A stretch of DNA of 64,000 nucleotides from Semisulcospira habei (lineage: Eukaryota > Mollusca > Gastropoda > Semisulcospiridae): NCBI GenBank assembly GCA_036245525.1, contig BTPG01000002.1, forward strand, positions 124,783,212 to 124,847,211, in the 5' to 3' direction. The notes under the pieces are model-generated. The model worked only from the letters and a program-made list of their open reading frames with translations. It did no database searches and was not told the origin of the DNA. The position numbers and the translations under genes are program-made. Below, piece by piece: positions 58,501 through 62,360 of this stretch. Numbering within the stretch: position 1 is the stretch's first letter; each line of letters begins with the position of its first letter.

Positions 58501-59471
58501 CAGCACACAGTATCAATGGGAGCAACTTGATGGATATAGCCCATCTACCTACTCACGCCAAAGCTTGCTGAATTTATCGACAGATGTGTAGTAGAGTAGG
58601 AGAAAGAAGAGACTTTATGTAAGTCGGCGATCATTAGTTTGACAGGAGGTCAGGATTCAGTGTTGGATTCGAGGTTTCACTGTAACAGACTGGGCTGCTT
58701 TTGGTGGTCAGTATTTGTTACAAGGTGTTTTCTGTTTGTTTCCCAGTCATTCCAGCTGACGTTACAGTCGCCTTCAGGTAGCATCATCCCTGCTATGAAC
58801 ACAGGCTCTGTCACGCAGGTCATACAGGTCAACAATCCACAGAGGGTCAGTACCTTTTCCCCCTCTTTTACTCTTGCTTAGACAGCCGTCATTGATGTGT
58901 GTAGGATTTTGCAGGCTTTCCTTCACATTGAATTCATAATTTCATTGATTATTTGTACTGCCTTTTTAAAGCATTTTATTTTTTTGCAAGTGTTGCAGCG
59001 TTTTGCCAAACTAACAAGCGCTCATTTGGCTGTCAGTAGCATTTTTGTTGGTGATTCCTGGAGAAATCACCTACTGACAGCCAAAGGATTAACTCTTTTC
59101 ATCCCAATACGCGCATTTTTTTTAAATTACTGATAGTTCAAGGGTGGTGGCAGAATAGCCTAAGGCACCAGGCTATCCTGGCACCATCCTTGTACTAAAA
59201 CAGTTGATCTATCCCCTAATCTGTAATGTAGCCTTCATGGGACAATAAGCAAATTTGATAATCACATGGTCCAAATGAAATATTGTTAGGAATATGGTGA
59301 AATAAGTTTGTTTTTATTTTACCAGTTTTGACTTTGAGCAGCTGATGACATGCCTGTTGTGTGTTGCAGCAAGCTATCCGGATGCGACTAAAAATCAACT
59401 ACAGTCATAACGGCAACACCGTGAATGAGATGGGTGAAGTGAACTCTTTTCCTCCCTCGCTGTGGGAATAG
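16779..59471 (+). CDS. AP1G1: AP-1 complex subunit gamma (gamma-adaptin), 3' two thirds, 12 exons
   Basis: Large subunit of the AP-1 clathrin adaptor, which sorts cargo between the trans-Golgi network and endosomes. Twelve GT-AG exons (listed separately) join without a frame break into 516 codons plus a stop. The order of conserved blocks matches gamma-adaptins: trunk helices from [15 protein letters not shown] through [36 protein letters not shown] and WCIGEYGD; a Gly/Pro/Ser-rich hinge with a clathrin-box-like LLDLLGDL; then a gamma-ear domain with [16 protein letters not shown] and [12 protein letters not shown], ending in PPSLWE. The N-terminal third is outside the window. Human AP1G1 is about 820 residues, so about 300 residues are missing on the left. 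Introns range from about 400 bp to 18.7 kb and the long ones are filled with transposons, yet every splice site seen is canonical and no exon is damaged. It is therefore very probably a working gene. Confidence 0.97.
16930..17058. repeat. Left part of a palindromic MITE cut by RTE copy 2
   Basis: Starts TTAACCCATTTAACCCCAC. It contains TTGACCATGATAATTCAAGG and a decayed hairpin arm. The RTE inserted at its centre; the right arm after 19471 is not clearly recognisable. Confidence 0.55.
17211..17602 (+). mobile_element. SINE-like retroposon with (AATC)n tail
   Basis: About 390 bp from CCCACCCGGGTCTGCCC to GGGACGTTAAGCAATGTAC and a short (AATC)n tail, flanked by an 11-bp duplication TCGACGCCAGG (17200-17210 and 17603-17613) in RTE copy 2. 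No coding capacity. The end resembles the TCGGCGTTAAACCC 3' end of the I-type LINE here, so it may be mobilised by, or derived from, such a LINE's 3' UTR. No clear tRNA-like promoter was seen. Confidence 0.8.
17603..19458 (-). pseudogene. RTE copy 2 RT fragment
   Basis: Encodes the linker (from [10 protein letters not shown]), then RT with [26 protein letters not shown] and FADDLALL, very close to copy 1. Broken by one extra G in a G run near 19040 and by the SINE-like insertion that cuts off the last ~30 codons. The missing endonuclease makes it non-autonomous. Confidence 0.9.
19472..20315. other. AP1G1 intron, no gene recognised
   Basis: Contains a short hairpin CACTGAATTTTCAAC ... GTTGAAAATTCAGTGG at 19485-19523. 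Otherwise AT-rich non-coding sequence. Confidence 0.6.
20316..20529. repeat. TTAA-type palindromic MITE, long hairpin
   Basis: Left TTGACCCATTTAGCCC, right GGGGTTAAATGGGTTAA. Inner arms GATTAGCTTGGCACCT / GCGCCAAGCTAATCTGG and GGAGATGGATCGACTGTG / CAGCTGATCCATCTCC pair over most of the length. Confidence 0.75.
20526..20602. repeat. Short TTAA palindrome abutting the previous MITE
   Basis: TTAACCCTTTCGATGTC ... ACCAAAGGGTTAA, with arms GCTTTTTGCCGG / CAGCAAAAAGTGC. It shares its left TTAA (20526-20529) with the end of the preceding MITE. Confidence 0.7.
20683..20796 (+). CDS. AP1G1: AP1G1 exon 2 in window, trunk
   Basis: Acceptor tctag before 20683 and donor gtgcgt at 20797. Starts with the last base of the split Arg codon and encodes YVALNTLL through [15 protein letters not shown] to SIRR. 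The following 18.7-kb intron carries the DIRS copy 3 pile-up. Confidence 0.95.
20907..21100. repeat. DIRS copy 3 left inverted terminal repeat
   Basis: Complement of the right repeat (AGACACACTTAGCTTAAC, ATCATTGTGTATAGTTACGC and GGGAGGCAACTCGTGGGCC are all shared inverted). A few mismatches show it is older than copy 2. Confidence 0.88.
21311..21510. repeat. DIRS copy 2 left inverted terminal repeat
   Basis: Starts TTTATTTCATCAAAAACATT, then ACCGATGACATGAC and ~170 bp that is the near-exact complement of 27606-27790, including an internal palindrome CGTTGTGTGCACACACAAC. Confidence 0.92.
21721..21758 (+). CDS. DIRS copy 2 gag, predicted first coding exon
   Basis: ATG at 21721 followed by 12 codons ([12 protein letters not shown]) and AG, then donor GTAGGA. 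It joins in phase with 22360. The equivalent exon in copy 4 (48052-48089) has the same length of 38 nt although its sequence differs. Confidence 0.7.
21759..22359 (+). other. Predicted intron in DIRS copy 2 gag
   Basis: 601 nt, AG|GTAGGA to TGTTGCAG|T. Contains stops in all frames and a CCCAAATAACTAAACTAAAC-like LINE-tail remnant near 22130-22150, so part of it may itself be inserted sequence. Confidence 0.68.
22360..24391 (+). CDS. DIRS copy 2 gag-like protein, main exon
   Basis: Structural, Gag-like protein of the element. Domains in order: a Cys cluster of the form CX2C-X12-CX2C-X2-C-X5-CX2C directly after the splice ([12 protein letters not shown]...), probably zinc-binding; a long Arg/Ser-rich region (about 22650-23330) resembling SR domains; a conserved globular part from [18 protein letters not shown] through [19 protein letters not shown] and [17 protein letters not shown] to the end of [17 protein letters not shown]; a basic Pro/Arg tail. 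Open to TGA at 24389-24391. The globular part is conserved in copies 3 and 4. No retroviral-type Gag domain was recognised. Confidence 0.85.
24392..26470 (+). pseudogene. DIRS copy 2 RT-RNase H-methyltransferase-like protein, one frameshift
   Basis: Copies RNA into DNA. Order: [17 protein letters not shown] from [19 protein letters not shown] (24699), [27 protein letters not shown], catalytic YLDD (25038); RNase H with [11 protein letters not shown] (25530), [22 protein letters not shown] (25708), [10 protein letters not shown]; then [18 protein letters not shown] (25952) and a [12 protein letters not shown]...YAYPP block, the Dam-methyltransferase-like domain that DIRS elements carry. A single-base deletion near 24693 (between YSRL and FVVPK) splits the frame. 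Copy 4 is continuous there. Otherwise open; the end overlaps the recombinase gene. It could also be a sequence error. Confidence 0.88.
26290..27381 (+). CDS. DIRS copy 2 tyrosine recombinase
   Basis: Integrase-like recombinase that inserts the circular cDNA. The frame is open far upstream, where it only shadows RT, so the start is uncertain; conservation begins at [20 protein letters not shown]. The core-binding domain has [14 protein letters not shown] and [20 protein letters not shown]. The catalytic domain has the first Arg in [12 protein letters not shown] (about 26788), the H-x-x-R box as [14 protein letters not shown] (27172), and [16 protein letters not shown] with the nucleophilic Tyr at 27285-27287. 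All catalytic residues are present. It ends on a GC-rich hairpin followed by TAG. Confidence 0.9.
   Translation, partial: TPVSSRLEVVQRALTARGFSGAAVEAIAAARKPSTRRVYEGKWRVLCAWCDARRLLPTGLTNPQLADFLLWLFEVQGLAPITIRGYLSMVADTYRHLGLPDPGACKDLSDLMSSFSLQRPTQRSLIPRWDLPWVLTWLNSSQFEPLALAPLANVTRKTCFLLALATASRVSELHALSTRPDCLQFRADRSVQLLTDPSFIAKTRSPLTAPQIITLRPLGGPACSPETRRQDPVRALRIYLRRTKVTRRGRSRLFLPIRQGKTDITAQTISSWLRWVIRSAYMDLSPRVAQRLKIRAHEVRAMATSVAFDRNCAVKDIVAAVGWRAESTFARFYLRDLAGQRDNLALLGDLTVAQHSLPAQQAP
27485..27571. repeat. DIRS copy 2 internal complementary region
   Basis: GTCATGTCATCGGTAATG... is the complement of the left end (21311-21345). It is fused at AAATGCATTT to the complement of the right end (27777-27829). 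It thus reproduces the circle junction of the element. Confidence 0.92.
27606..27829. repeat. DIRS copy 2 right inverted terminal repeat
   Basis: Near-perfect complement of 21331-21510, then a different terminal tail GTAAGTATTTTTCG...AAAGAAAAAT. Confidence 0.9.
27927..29063 (+). pseudogene. DIRS copy 3 gag, 5' part with intron
   Basis: First exon ATG GCC AG (27927-27934), donor GTAATG, intron 27935-28122 ending GTTCCAG, exon 2 opening [20 protein letters not shown] with the family Cys cluster. The following region carries five copies of CTGTGCTTCAGCACAG or close variants (28645-28890). The exon is broken by the SINE-like unit at 29064 and several indels. Confidence 0.72.
27935..28122 (+). 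other. Predicted intron in DIRS copy 3 gag
   Basis: 188 nt, AG|GTAATG to TTCCAG|C, with a T-rich tract (T10) just before the acceptor. Phase 2, like the other three copies. Confidence 0.68.
29064..29446 (+). mobile_element. SINE-like retroposon (383 bp)
   Basis: Flanked by a perfect 13-bp duplication CCCTCTGCCCGAG (29051-29063 and 29447-29459) in DIRS copy 3 gag. Best-preserved member of the family; runs from CCCACCCGGGTCTGCCC to ...ACAATCAATCAA. No ORF of note. Confidence 0.87.
29460..30079 (+). pseudogene. DIRS copy 3 gag, middle part
   Basis: Continues the gag gene: [18 protein letters not shown] remnants, then [16 protein letters not shown] and NSLACSGFL, which align with the globular part of copy 2 gag. 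Frameshifted, and cut at 30079 by an RTE. Confidence 0.78.
30080..32757 (+). mobile_element. RTE copy 3, 5'-truncated, in DIRS copy 3 gag
   Basis: Flanked by a perfect 13-bp target duplication GCTCGGGGTTTCT (30067-30079 and 32758-32770). Begins inside the endonuclease domain ([15 protein letters not shown]) and ends with the same GTAAGTAAG tail as the intact copy. Confidence 0.93.
30087..32749 (+). pseudogene. RTE copy 3 endonuclease-RT, broken
   Basis: Carries [50 protein letters not shown] and the C-terminal part. Breaks: a 4-nt deletion near 30746, an altered C run near 31188, and a 7-nt deletion near 31912. The N-terminal ~110 residues of the endonuclease are absent. Confidence 0.9.
32771..33260 (+). 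pseudogene. DIRS copy 3 gag, 3' part
   Basis: Resumes exactly after the RTE target duplication. Conserved [18 protein letters not shown] is followed by a C-run region near 33085 and a basic tail. The frames are disturbed. Confidence 0.8.
33260..34905 (+). pseudogene. DIRS copy 3 RT-RNase H-methyltransferase-like remnant
   Basis: Begins with [16 protein letters not shown]. About 350 bp of the RT core, from YSRL to FTRLMDA of copy 2, is missing: VVSQHDS jumps directly to [10 protein letters not shown] near 33565. YLDD remains at about 33618. A frame shift near 34165 precedes RNase H ([34 protein letters not shown]) and the methyltransferase-like part ([18 protein letters not shown]). The gene then runs into the recombinase remnant after a second deletion that removes the recombinase N-terminus ([14 protein letters not shown]). 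Confidence 0.85.
34932..35331 (+). repeat. Four 100-bp tandem units in recombinase gene
   Basis: CCTACTTGCGCTTGCCACAG recurs at 34932, 35032, 35132 and 35232 with a few substitutions between units (for example GCTATTGCC in the third). Confidence 0.93.
35996..36221. repeat. TTAA-flanked palindromic MITE
   Basis: TTAACCCATATCATACTGAC ... CGAATGATAAGGGTTAA, centre hairpin GAGCTTGGCGCCTACAGGTG / CCAAGCTATTTTGGCACTAC. Close relative of 40145-40366. Confidence 0.78.
36446..36491. repeat. Microsatellite (TC)n(TG)n(AG)n
   Basis: Runs of CT, GT and AG dinucleotides back to back. Confidence 0.95.
37891..37980. repeat. DIRS copy 3 internal complementary region
   Basis: GTAATGCCATCGGTAATG... complements the left end at 20907-20945. 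It is fused to the complement of the right end near 38985-39039. Confidence 0.9.
38069..38859 (+). mobile_element. I/Nimb-type LINE, 3' fragment
   Basis: 791-bp 5'-truncated copy flanked by an 11-bp duplication CAGGATGAGGA (38058-38068 and 38860-38870) inside the right terminal repeat of DIRS copy 3. It ends CGGCGTTAAACCCAAATAAC plus (CTAA)n. It keeps an open frame to TGA at 38637 that covers the second half of RNase H ([20 protein letters not shown]) and the Cys-containing C-terminus ([14 protein letters not shown]). Confidence 0.9.
38871..39039. repeat. DIRS copy 3 right inverted terminal repeat (outer part)
   Basis: Complement of 20907-21060. The inner part of the repeat lies before the LINE fragment at about 38010-38068. 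Confidence 0.88.
39147..39252. repeat. Palindromic MITE core, decayed ends
   Basis: Arms TCCATGATATTTCAAAGTTG / CAACCTTGAAATATCATGG and ATAGCTTGGCACCTC / GAGGTGCCAAGCTAAT. No clear TTAA at the edges. Confidence 0.65.
39536..39676 (+). CDS. AP1G1: AP1G1 exon 3 in window, trunk
   Basis: Acceptor gtcag before 39536 and donor gtatgt at 39677. Encodes [20 protein letters not shown] and the next trunk helix with DPEFKADC. Begins and ends in phase 2, matching its neighbours. It lies only about 500 bp after the right end of DIRS copy 3. Confidence 0.95.
39704..39753. repeat. Short palindrome in AP1G1 intron
   Basis: GTGCCGCATCC and GGATGCGGCAC, about 25 bases apart, 28 bases after a splice donor. 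Confidence 0.7.
40064..40148. repeat. Short TTAA palindrome abutting next MITE
   Basis: TTAACCCCTTGACTGCTAC ... GTAGCGGTCATGGGCTTAA; arms GATGATACCATTTGGC / GCCAAGTGGTATCATC. Confidence 0.72.
40145..40366. repeat. TTAA-flanked palindromic MITE
   Basis: TTAACCCATATCATACTGAG ... CTAAACGATACGGGTTAA; hairpin AGAATAGCTTGGCGCC / GGCGCCAAGCTATTCT is perfect. It shares TTAA 40145-40148 with the palindrome before it. Confidence 0.82.
40389..40443 (+). CDS. AP1G1: AP1G1 exon 4 in window, trunk
   Basis: Short 55-nt exon, acceptor tttcag and donor gtaagt. Encodes [18 protein letters not shown], a conserved adaptin signature. It ends on a codon boundary. Confidence 0.95.
40557..40734. repeat. TTAA-flanked palindromic MITE, partly collapsed
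   Basis: TTAACCCATTTAACCCC ... GATGTTGGGGTTAA. The hairpin GCTTGGCAC / GTGCCAAGC is retained but part of the right arm is deleted. Confidence 0.72.
41363..41575 (+). CDS. AP1G1: AP1G1 exon 5 in window, trunk
   Basis: Acceptor ttcacag and donor gtaagt. Encodes 71 codons from AGNYIRSD to EDEDPLQ, including DYSQQPL and WCIGEYGD, typical of gamma-adaptin. Both ends are in phase 0. Confidence 0.95.
41863..42055. repeat. TTAA-flanked palindromic MITE
   Basis: TTAACCCATTTAAATTTTAA ... GGGGTTAAATGGGTTAA. Arms GATCGACCATGATAATTCAA / TTGAATTATCATGGTTGAT and CAGATTAGCTTGGCGC / CGCCAAGCTAATCTG. Confidence 0.82.
42399..42526 (+). CDS. AP1G1: AP1G1 exon 6 in window, trunk
   Basis: Acceptor ctgcag and donor gtaagc. 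Encodes [13 protein letters not shown] to [15 protein letters not shown] and ends two bases into a Pro codon. The 4.6-kb intron that follows holds the LINE with 112-bp flanking repeats. Confidence 0.95.
42527..43230. other. Mixed transposon debris in AP1G1 intron
   Basis: Starts GCAGGGATGGGAATTGTCCGC, like the end of some hAT elements, and contains a short ORF beginning [15 protein letters not shown] (42817). Then at about 42950-43078 a LINE-type RT C-terminus is readable ([20 protein letters not shown], ending at TGA). No intact gene. Confidence 0.45.
43984..45898 (+). CDS. LINE reverse transcriptase with C-terminal zinc finger, 5'-truncated but open
   Basis: Open for about 637 codons from the truncation point to TAG at 45896-45898, with no break. 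RT motifs: [19 protein letters not shown] (about 44173), [10 protein letters not shown] (44357), [17 protein letters not shown] (44569), [13 protein letters not shown] (44741), catalytic FADDAALV (44936), [12 protein letters not shown] maturase-like C-terminal part ([20 protein letters not shown]) is followed by a C2HC finger at the very end ([20 protein letters not shown]). The family is a widespread invertebrate LINE; I do not name the clade. The endonuclease is missing through truncation, so this copy cannot move alone. Confidence 0.88.
43984..45925 (+). mobile_element. 5'-truncated LINE with 112-bp direct repeats at its flanks
   Basis: Inserted into the tandem array. Identical 112-bp sequences flank it (43872-43983 and 45926-46037). 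It begins in the N-terminal part of the RT and ends with a very short 3' UTR containing a stem-loop CTTCG TTCG CGAAG (45902-45915) and no poly(A). Confidence 0.88.
46516..46558. repeat. Microsatellite (ATT)n
   Basis: About 14 units of ATT, placed like the tail of a retroposon ending TGCTATACAAGTACTC. Confidence 0.93.
46559..47146. other. AP1G1 intron, no gene recognised
   Basis: Contains a decayed palindrome of the TCTGTGATTTTGGACC family at about 46676-46728 and TTAACC-free AT-rich sequence up to the splice acceptor. Confidence 0.55.
47147..47251 (+). CDS. AP1G1: AP1G1 exon 7 in window, trunk
   Basis: Acceptor tgtcag and donor gtcagt. Encodes RIRQVMEAY through [10 protein letters not shown] to FDHLR, ending in phase 2. 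The next intron (9.3 kb) carries the TTAA element with DIRS copy 4 inside. Confidence 0.95.
47675..47880. repeat. DIRS copy 4 left inverted terminal repeat
   Basis: TTTGTTTCTTCAAAAACATT then ACCGATGACATGAC; complement of 55060-55240, with the internal palindrome CGTTGTGTAAACACAAC. Confidence 0.9.
48052..48089 (+). CDS. DIRS copy 4 gag, predicted first coding exon
   Basis: ATG plus 11 codons and AG ([12 protein letters not shown]), donor GTAAGG. Same length (38 nt) and same phase as in copy 2. Confidence 0.72.
48090..48533 (+). other. Predicted intron in DIRS copy 4 gag
   Basis: 444 nt, AG|GTAAGG to TGTTGCAG|T, the acceptor context being identical to copies 1 and 2 (TGTTGCAGT). Confidence 0.7.
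48534..50416 (+). pseudogene. DIRS copy 4 gag main exon, two frameshifts, cut by RTE
   Basis: Opens [20 protein letters not shown] with the Cys cluster, followed by the Arg/Ser-rich region. The coding frame changes near 49300 and again near 49605, after which the conserved globular part is open ([69 protein letters not shown]). Interrupted at 50417 by the RTE. The basic C-terminal tail continues from 51684 to TGA at 51835-51837. Confidence 0.85.
50417..51670 (-). mobile_element. RTE copy 4, 5'-truncated, in DIRS copy 4 gag
   Basis: Flanked by a perfect 13-bp duplication TGGGGCGCTCTTT (50404-50416 and 51671-51683). Contains only the second half of the RT and the C-terminal domain. Confidence 0.93.
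50427..51670 (-). pseudogene. RTE copy 4 RT C-terminal half
   Basis: Open from [20 protein letters not shown] through [17 protein letters not shown] and FADDLALL to the same end [11 protein letters not shown] as the intact copy 1. The missing 5' half (endonuclease and first RT blocks) makes it non-functional. Confidence 0.9.
51838..53917 (+). CDS. DIRS copy 4 RT-RNase H-methyltransferase-like protein, intact
   Basis: About 690 codons without a break; the exact start is unclear because the frame also runs back into the gag overlap and no good ATG stands at the domain edge. [18 protein letters not shown] from [20 protein letters not shown] (52141), [27 protein letters not shown], catalytic YLDD (52484); RNase [15 protein letters not shown] (52975), [35 protein letters not shown] (53300); methyltransferase-like [18 protein letters not shown] (53398), [25 protein letters not shown]. 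The 3' end overlaps the recombinase gene, as in copy 2. It is the reference frame for judging the deletion in copy 2. Confidence 0.9.
53740..54824 (+). pseudogene. DIRS copy 4 tyrosine recombinase with nonsense codon and 4-nt deletion
   Basis: Open from [20 protein letters not shown] through [32 protein letters not shown] and the Arg box [12 protein letters not shown] to a TGA at 54382-54384, where copy 2 has CGG. A deletion of about four bases near 54537 (between ITAQ and SSWLRW) shifts the frame. After it [12 protein letters not shown] and [12 protein letters not shown] with the catalytic Tyr are intact to TAG at 54822-54824. Confidence 0.88.
54936..55023. repeat. DIRS copy 4 internal complementary region
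   Basis: Complement of the left end (47675-47707) fused to the complement of the right end (55224-55277). Confidence 0.9.
55060..55277. repeat. DIRS copy 4 right inverted terminal repeat
   Basis: Complement of 47694-47880, then the terminal tail GTAAGTATTTTTCG...AAAGAAAAATG. Confidence 0.9.
56336..56511. repeat. Decayed TTAA palindromic MITE abutting the TIR transposon
   Basis: TTAACTCATTGAGCCCCG ... CAGAATGTGTTAA, with hairpin AGTTCAAGGGCAGTG / GCCACCCTTGAACTG. Its left TTAA is also the right TTAA of the 47448-56335 element. Confidence 0.6.
56549..56705 (+). CDS. AP1G1: AP1G1 exon 8 in window, trunk end and hinge
   Basis: Acceptor tttcag and donor gtaggg. Opens with [11 protein letters not shown], corresponding to the RSALLERMP block of vertebrate AP1G1, then passes into a divergent hinge with a run of five glycines. 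Confidence 0.93.
56834..56925. repeat. Partial TTAA palindromic MITE
   Basis: TTAACCCATTTAGCCCC ... GATTGACCATGATAATTCAA, left half only. Confidence 0.6.
57298..57520 (+). CDS. AP1G1: AP1G1 exon 9 in window, hinge with clathrin box
   Basis: Acceptor ttcacag and donor gtgagg. A Pro/Ser/Gly-rich unstructured hinge with [11 protein letters not shown], the LLDLL type of clathrin-binding box. Ends one base into a Gly codon. Confidence 0.93.
57588..57801. repeat. TTAA-flanked palindromic MITE, best preserved
   Basis: TTAACCCATTTAACCCCAC ... GGGGCTAAATGGGTTAA. Perfect arms GATTGACCATGATAATTCAA / TTGAATTATCATGGTCAATC and CAGATGAGCTTGGCGCC / GGCGCCAAGCTCATCTG; nearly the whole 214 bp folds on itself. 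Confidence 0.88.
57964..58054. repeat. Short TTAA palindrome
   Basis: TTAACCCTTTGGGTGTCGG ... CCGACCCCCAACGGGTTAA; arms GCGGTTTCAGTCG / CGACTAAAACTGC. Confidence 0.8.
58191..58348 (+). CDS. AP1G1: AP1G1 exon 10 in window, ear domain start
   Basis: Acceptor acctcag and donor gtgggt. Encodes the first strands of the gamma-ear: [11 protein letters not shown], then [11 protein letters not shown]. Confidence 0.95.
58441..58507. repeat. Palindrome of the TGTGATTTTGGACC family
   Basis: 27-base arms TGTGCTGGTCTGTGATTTTG... and their complement with two mismatches, 13-base loop. Diverged relatives lie at 41253-41312, 46676-46728, 60427-60490 and 63481-63548. Confidence 0.85.
58747..58845 (+). CDS. 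AP1G1: AP1G1 exon 11 in window, ear domain
   Basis: Acceptor tcccag and donor gtcagt. 33 codons, [18 protein letters not shown] to VNNPQR, matching the ear block SSSIVPAFNTG of vertebrate AP1G1. Confidence 0.95.
59010..59222. repeat. Two decayed palindromes in the last AP1G1 intron
   Basis: CATTTGGCTGTCAGTAG / CTACTGACAGCCAAAGG (59022-59088), followed after GGATTAAC by TTCAAGGGTGGTGGCAGAAT and its imperfect complement. Confidence 0.62.
59370..59471 (+). CDS. AP1G1: AP1G1 terminal exon
   Basis: Acceptor gttgcag before 59370. Encodes [15 protein letters not shown] to NSFPPSLWE and stops with TAG at 59469-59471. The ending corresponds to the FPPQSWQ C-terminus of vertebrate gamma-1 adaptin. 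Confidence 0.95.
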   Translation, partial: QAIRMRLKINYSHNGNTVNEMGEVNSFPPSLWE

Positions 59472-59647
59472 TAGCGTGTAGGTGTTGTCCGGACATTCAG
59501 GACCGAATGTGTGAATACTGAAGCCTCCTAGCCTGAGGCTGTGTGATATGAACAGACTAACCTGTGTGAATGGAAAACACATGGCTCACTGATGATGTGG
59601 CTGCTTGATTCAGTTGGATTCTGGAATGCAAGAGATGGAATGCAAGG

Positions 59648-59702
59648 GGCACAGATCCTCATGAGCCCCCACATTCGCAGGGGCTCATGAGGACCTGTGC
59701 CT
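59648..59702. repeat. Palindrome of the CATGAGCCCC family
   Basis: GGCACAGATCCTCATGAGCC and GGCTCATGAGGACCTGTGCC, 23-base arms. Related shorter ones at 41063-41105 and 61638-61684. Confidence 0.8.
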
Positions 59703-61080
59703 GAGGCAGATAATGACTCCTGATCTACACCCCTTTGGGATTTTGAACAAAATTTGAAGATTGAGACGGCTTGGGCACAGCGAGACATTAGGTTGTTGTA
59801 GCCCTCAGTCATGATTCGTCGATCAAGCACACAGAAGTCAGTCAGTCCGTTTGTGTTCTGAAGAGAAATACCCATCTGTTCCGTGATCGTGCATACAACG
59901 CATTTCACCTTGTGGATAGTTCTTGCGCTTTACTCTCTGCCTGTTGTCATTTATTTATGCTCTACATAAAGGACTCGCTCCAATATTTCTGTTCTGTGTG
60001 ATGGACTTAAAAAATGTCACTGCTGTGGAACAGAACCTCTGCGCCATTTGATGATGTAATCTTGAAACTCCTACATTGTAAAGTGGAGCGGCTAGGAAAA
60101 ATGTGTATTGTTCTTCGAAGCAGTGACCAGTAAGATTGGGGATAACCCAGGTTAGGAAGATTTTTGTCCAGGTTTGGAATATTTCTAGCTGAGAATGTTT
60201 TCTTCGATACAGCACTGGCTAGCAGTTGGTAAAACTAACATGACCCTTCTGTTATAGTGTATTTTGAAAATGTCCGCTGACAGTCAATGAACCAATTTGT
60301 ACAATAGTTGATGAGCTGATTTTGACCAGGCACTTGAATGCAAGATTAAAATTCAAGATTAAAATTCTAAATAGTTGTTTCCCTTTGACCAGTAATTTAG
60401 CAGCAAACGTGTGACTGCAGGTTTTTGCTGATGTGTGATTTTTTTTACTTATACTATGGTCATAAGTTCAGAATCACAGACCAGCACACATTTGTTCACA
60501 CCTAGAGGACTGGCTCCAAGATGTGAGGAAATGCTTGGCTTGCTTTTGTCATCTGCTTATGACTGTCCGCCGGATATGAATTGACCAGTTTGACACTGAT
60601 GTTATAGATGAATTTAACTCCTACAACTTTCTGATGGAGGCAAGTAAGTGGAGCATGAATGAAACGTGCAGACATTTCTGGGCTGTGTTTGCACCTCTGC
60701 CAAATGACACGAACACTAAGTTAACATGATGCTAGTAGTACATGTGTTGTGGGAATGCATGTATGGGCAAACGTGCTGGTCGGTAATAGCGGCTTCGTTA
60801 TAGATTGATTGGGAATGAGAGAAAACTAGTTGTTTCACTTTTAATACCAACTGTGGATGAAGACCATGGGCCAACATTGGCCGCTGTTGCCCGCGCATTG
60901 TTGTGCATGGGCAACATCGGGCCGAGTCCCAAGGTGAGTGACATGACAGCCTTTGGGTAGTTCCTGATCAGTCTAGCATAAAGAATGGCACCAGTCATCT
61001 GCATGCCAAAGAATTTGTGAGTTGTTGGCGTAGGTAGTGGAGGGGCTGAGGTGTGGGTGGCTGCACAGCAGGCTGACGAT

Positions 61081-61222
61081 GTACTTGTACTGTGGAATGT
61101 ACTTGTACTGTGCAATGCACTTGTACTGTGCAATGCACTTGTACTGTGCAATGCACTTGTACTGTGCAATGCACTTGCACTGTGCAATGTACTTGCACTG
61201 TAGAATGTACTTGTACTGTAGA
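61081..61222. repeat. 18-bp minisatellite
   Basis: About eight units of ACTTGTACTGTGCAATGC. Open in several frames only because 18 is a multiple of three; not a gene. Confidence 0.93.
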
Positions 61223-61910
61223 ACTGGCTAGCAATAACCATCTTTGTAAGAACGCTTGTTTAAAGATCATCATTTAGATGGATGCAGCTGTTATATGATA
61301 ATTCTTAATGACAGGTGACTTTTTGCACTTCAAGACTACAGAAAGATCCTGTCTTTTGGAGAACTTTTTTGTGCAAACAAAACAAGGTGGTTGGGCAGAA
61401 GAGTTTGTGCTGCTAGTTTGGGCAGATCTGGCGGTAGCCAGTGTTTTAAGTGTGAGTTAGAACAGCGCAGTCTCTTGTTAGGGCAGTGTGCCAGTGAATT
61501 TGCTATTGCAGTGGTTGATGAGCCAGATAATTATGTAGGCTTCCAGGTTCTGTGAATGGACTTGTAAATAGATGATGGTAAACATTCTATTCTCCAGTGC
61601 ACTTTCAGTCAGGATCCAAATGATCTCTATCAGCAGGTGGCACTGATTTTCATGAGCCCTGCATGATCTGATGATAATCTGTGCCATTTGAAATTGGAAG
61701 TGGCCGGATGAGTGATTATAGTTTATTCAGGCAGAAAGTATGTGTGATAATAACCAATACATGTATGTACTAGAGTGAACACGTCTGTCAGGAAATTTGT
61801 ATTCTAAATTTATATTTTGTTTCCATGTACAATTAAAGATGATTGTGTAACGGGCAAATGCCAATTATTGCTAGATCAATGTGTATGAATCTTCTGTGTT
61901 AACCCTCTTG

Positions 61911-62360
61911 TGTATGCAGCACTGGTAATGGTCACAGTGCTAGTGGTTGTATGCAGCACTGGTATTGGTAACAGTGCTAGTGGTTGTATGCAACACTGGT
62001 ATTGGTCACAGTGCTAGTGGTTGTATGCAGCACTGGTATTGGTCACAGTGCTAGTGGTTGTATGCAGCACTGGTATTGGTCACAGTGCTAGTGGTTGTAT
62101 GCAGCACTGGTATTGGTCACAGTGCTAGTGGGTTGCATGCAGCACTGGTATTGGTCACAGTGCTGGTGGTTGCATGCTTAACTGGTATTGGTCAGTGCTC
62201 GTGGTTGTATGCAACACTGGTATTGGTCACAGTGCTGGTGGTTGTATGCAGCACTGGTATTGGTCACAGTGCTGGTGGCTGTATGCAGCACTGGTATTGG
62301 TCACAGTGCTAGTGGTTGTATGCAGCACTGGTATTGGTCACGGTGCTAGTGGCTGTATGC
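61911..62360. repeat. 37-bp minisatellite
   Basis: About twelve units of GTATGCAGCACTGGTATTGG followed by TCACAGTGCTAGTGGTT, with few substitutions and one shortened unit near 62190. Confidence 0.93.

Larger units (their letters stand above)
59472..61850 (+). other. Probable 3' UTR and downstream sequence of AP1G1
   Basis: No coding potential seen. It holds palindromes at 59648-59702 and 60427-60490 and an 18-bp minisatellite. An ATTAAA poly(A)-like hexamer at 61832-61837, followed within 60 bases by GT-rich sequence, is the best visible 3' end candidate, but the transcript end cannot be fixed from sequence alone. Confidence 0.4.

Noticed and set aside
61911..62360. Regular direct repeats resembling a CRISPR array
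   Set aside because: Units are contiguous with no unique spacers, and the genome is eukaryotic.
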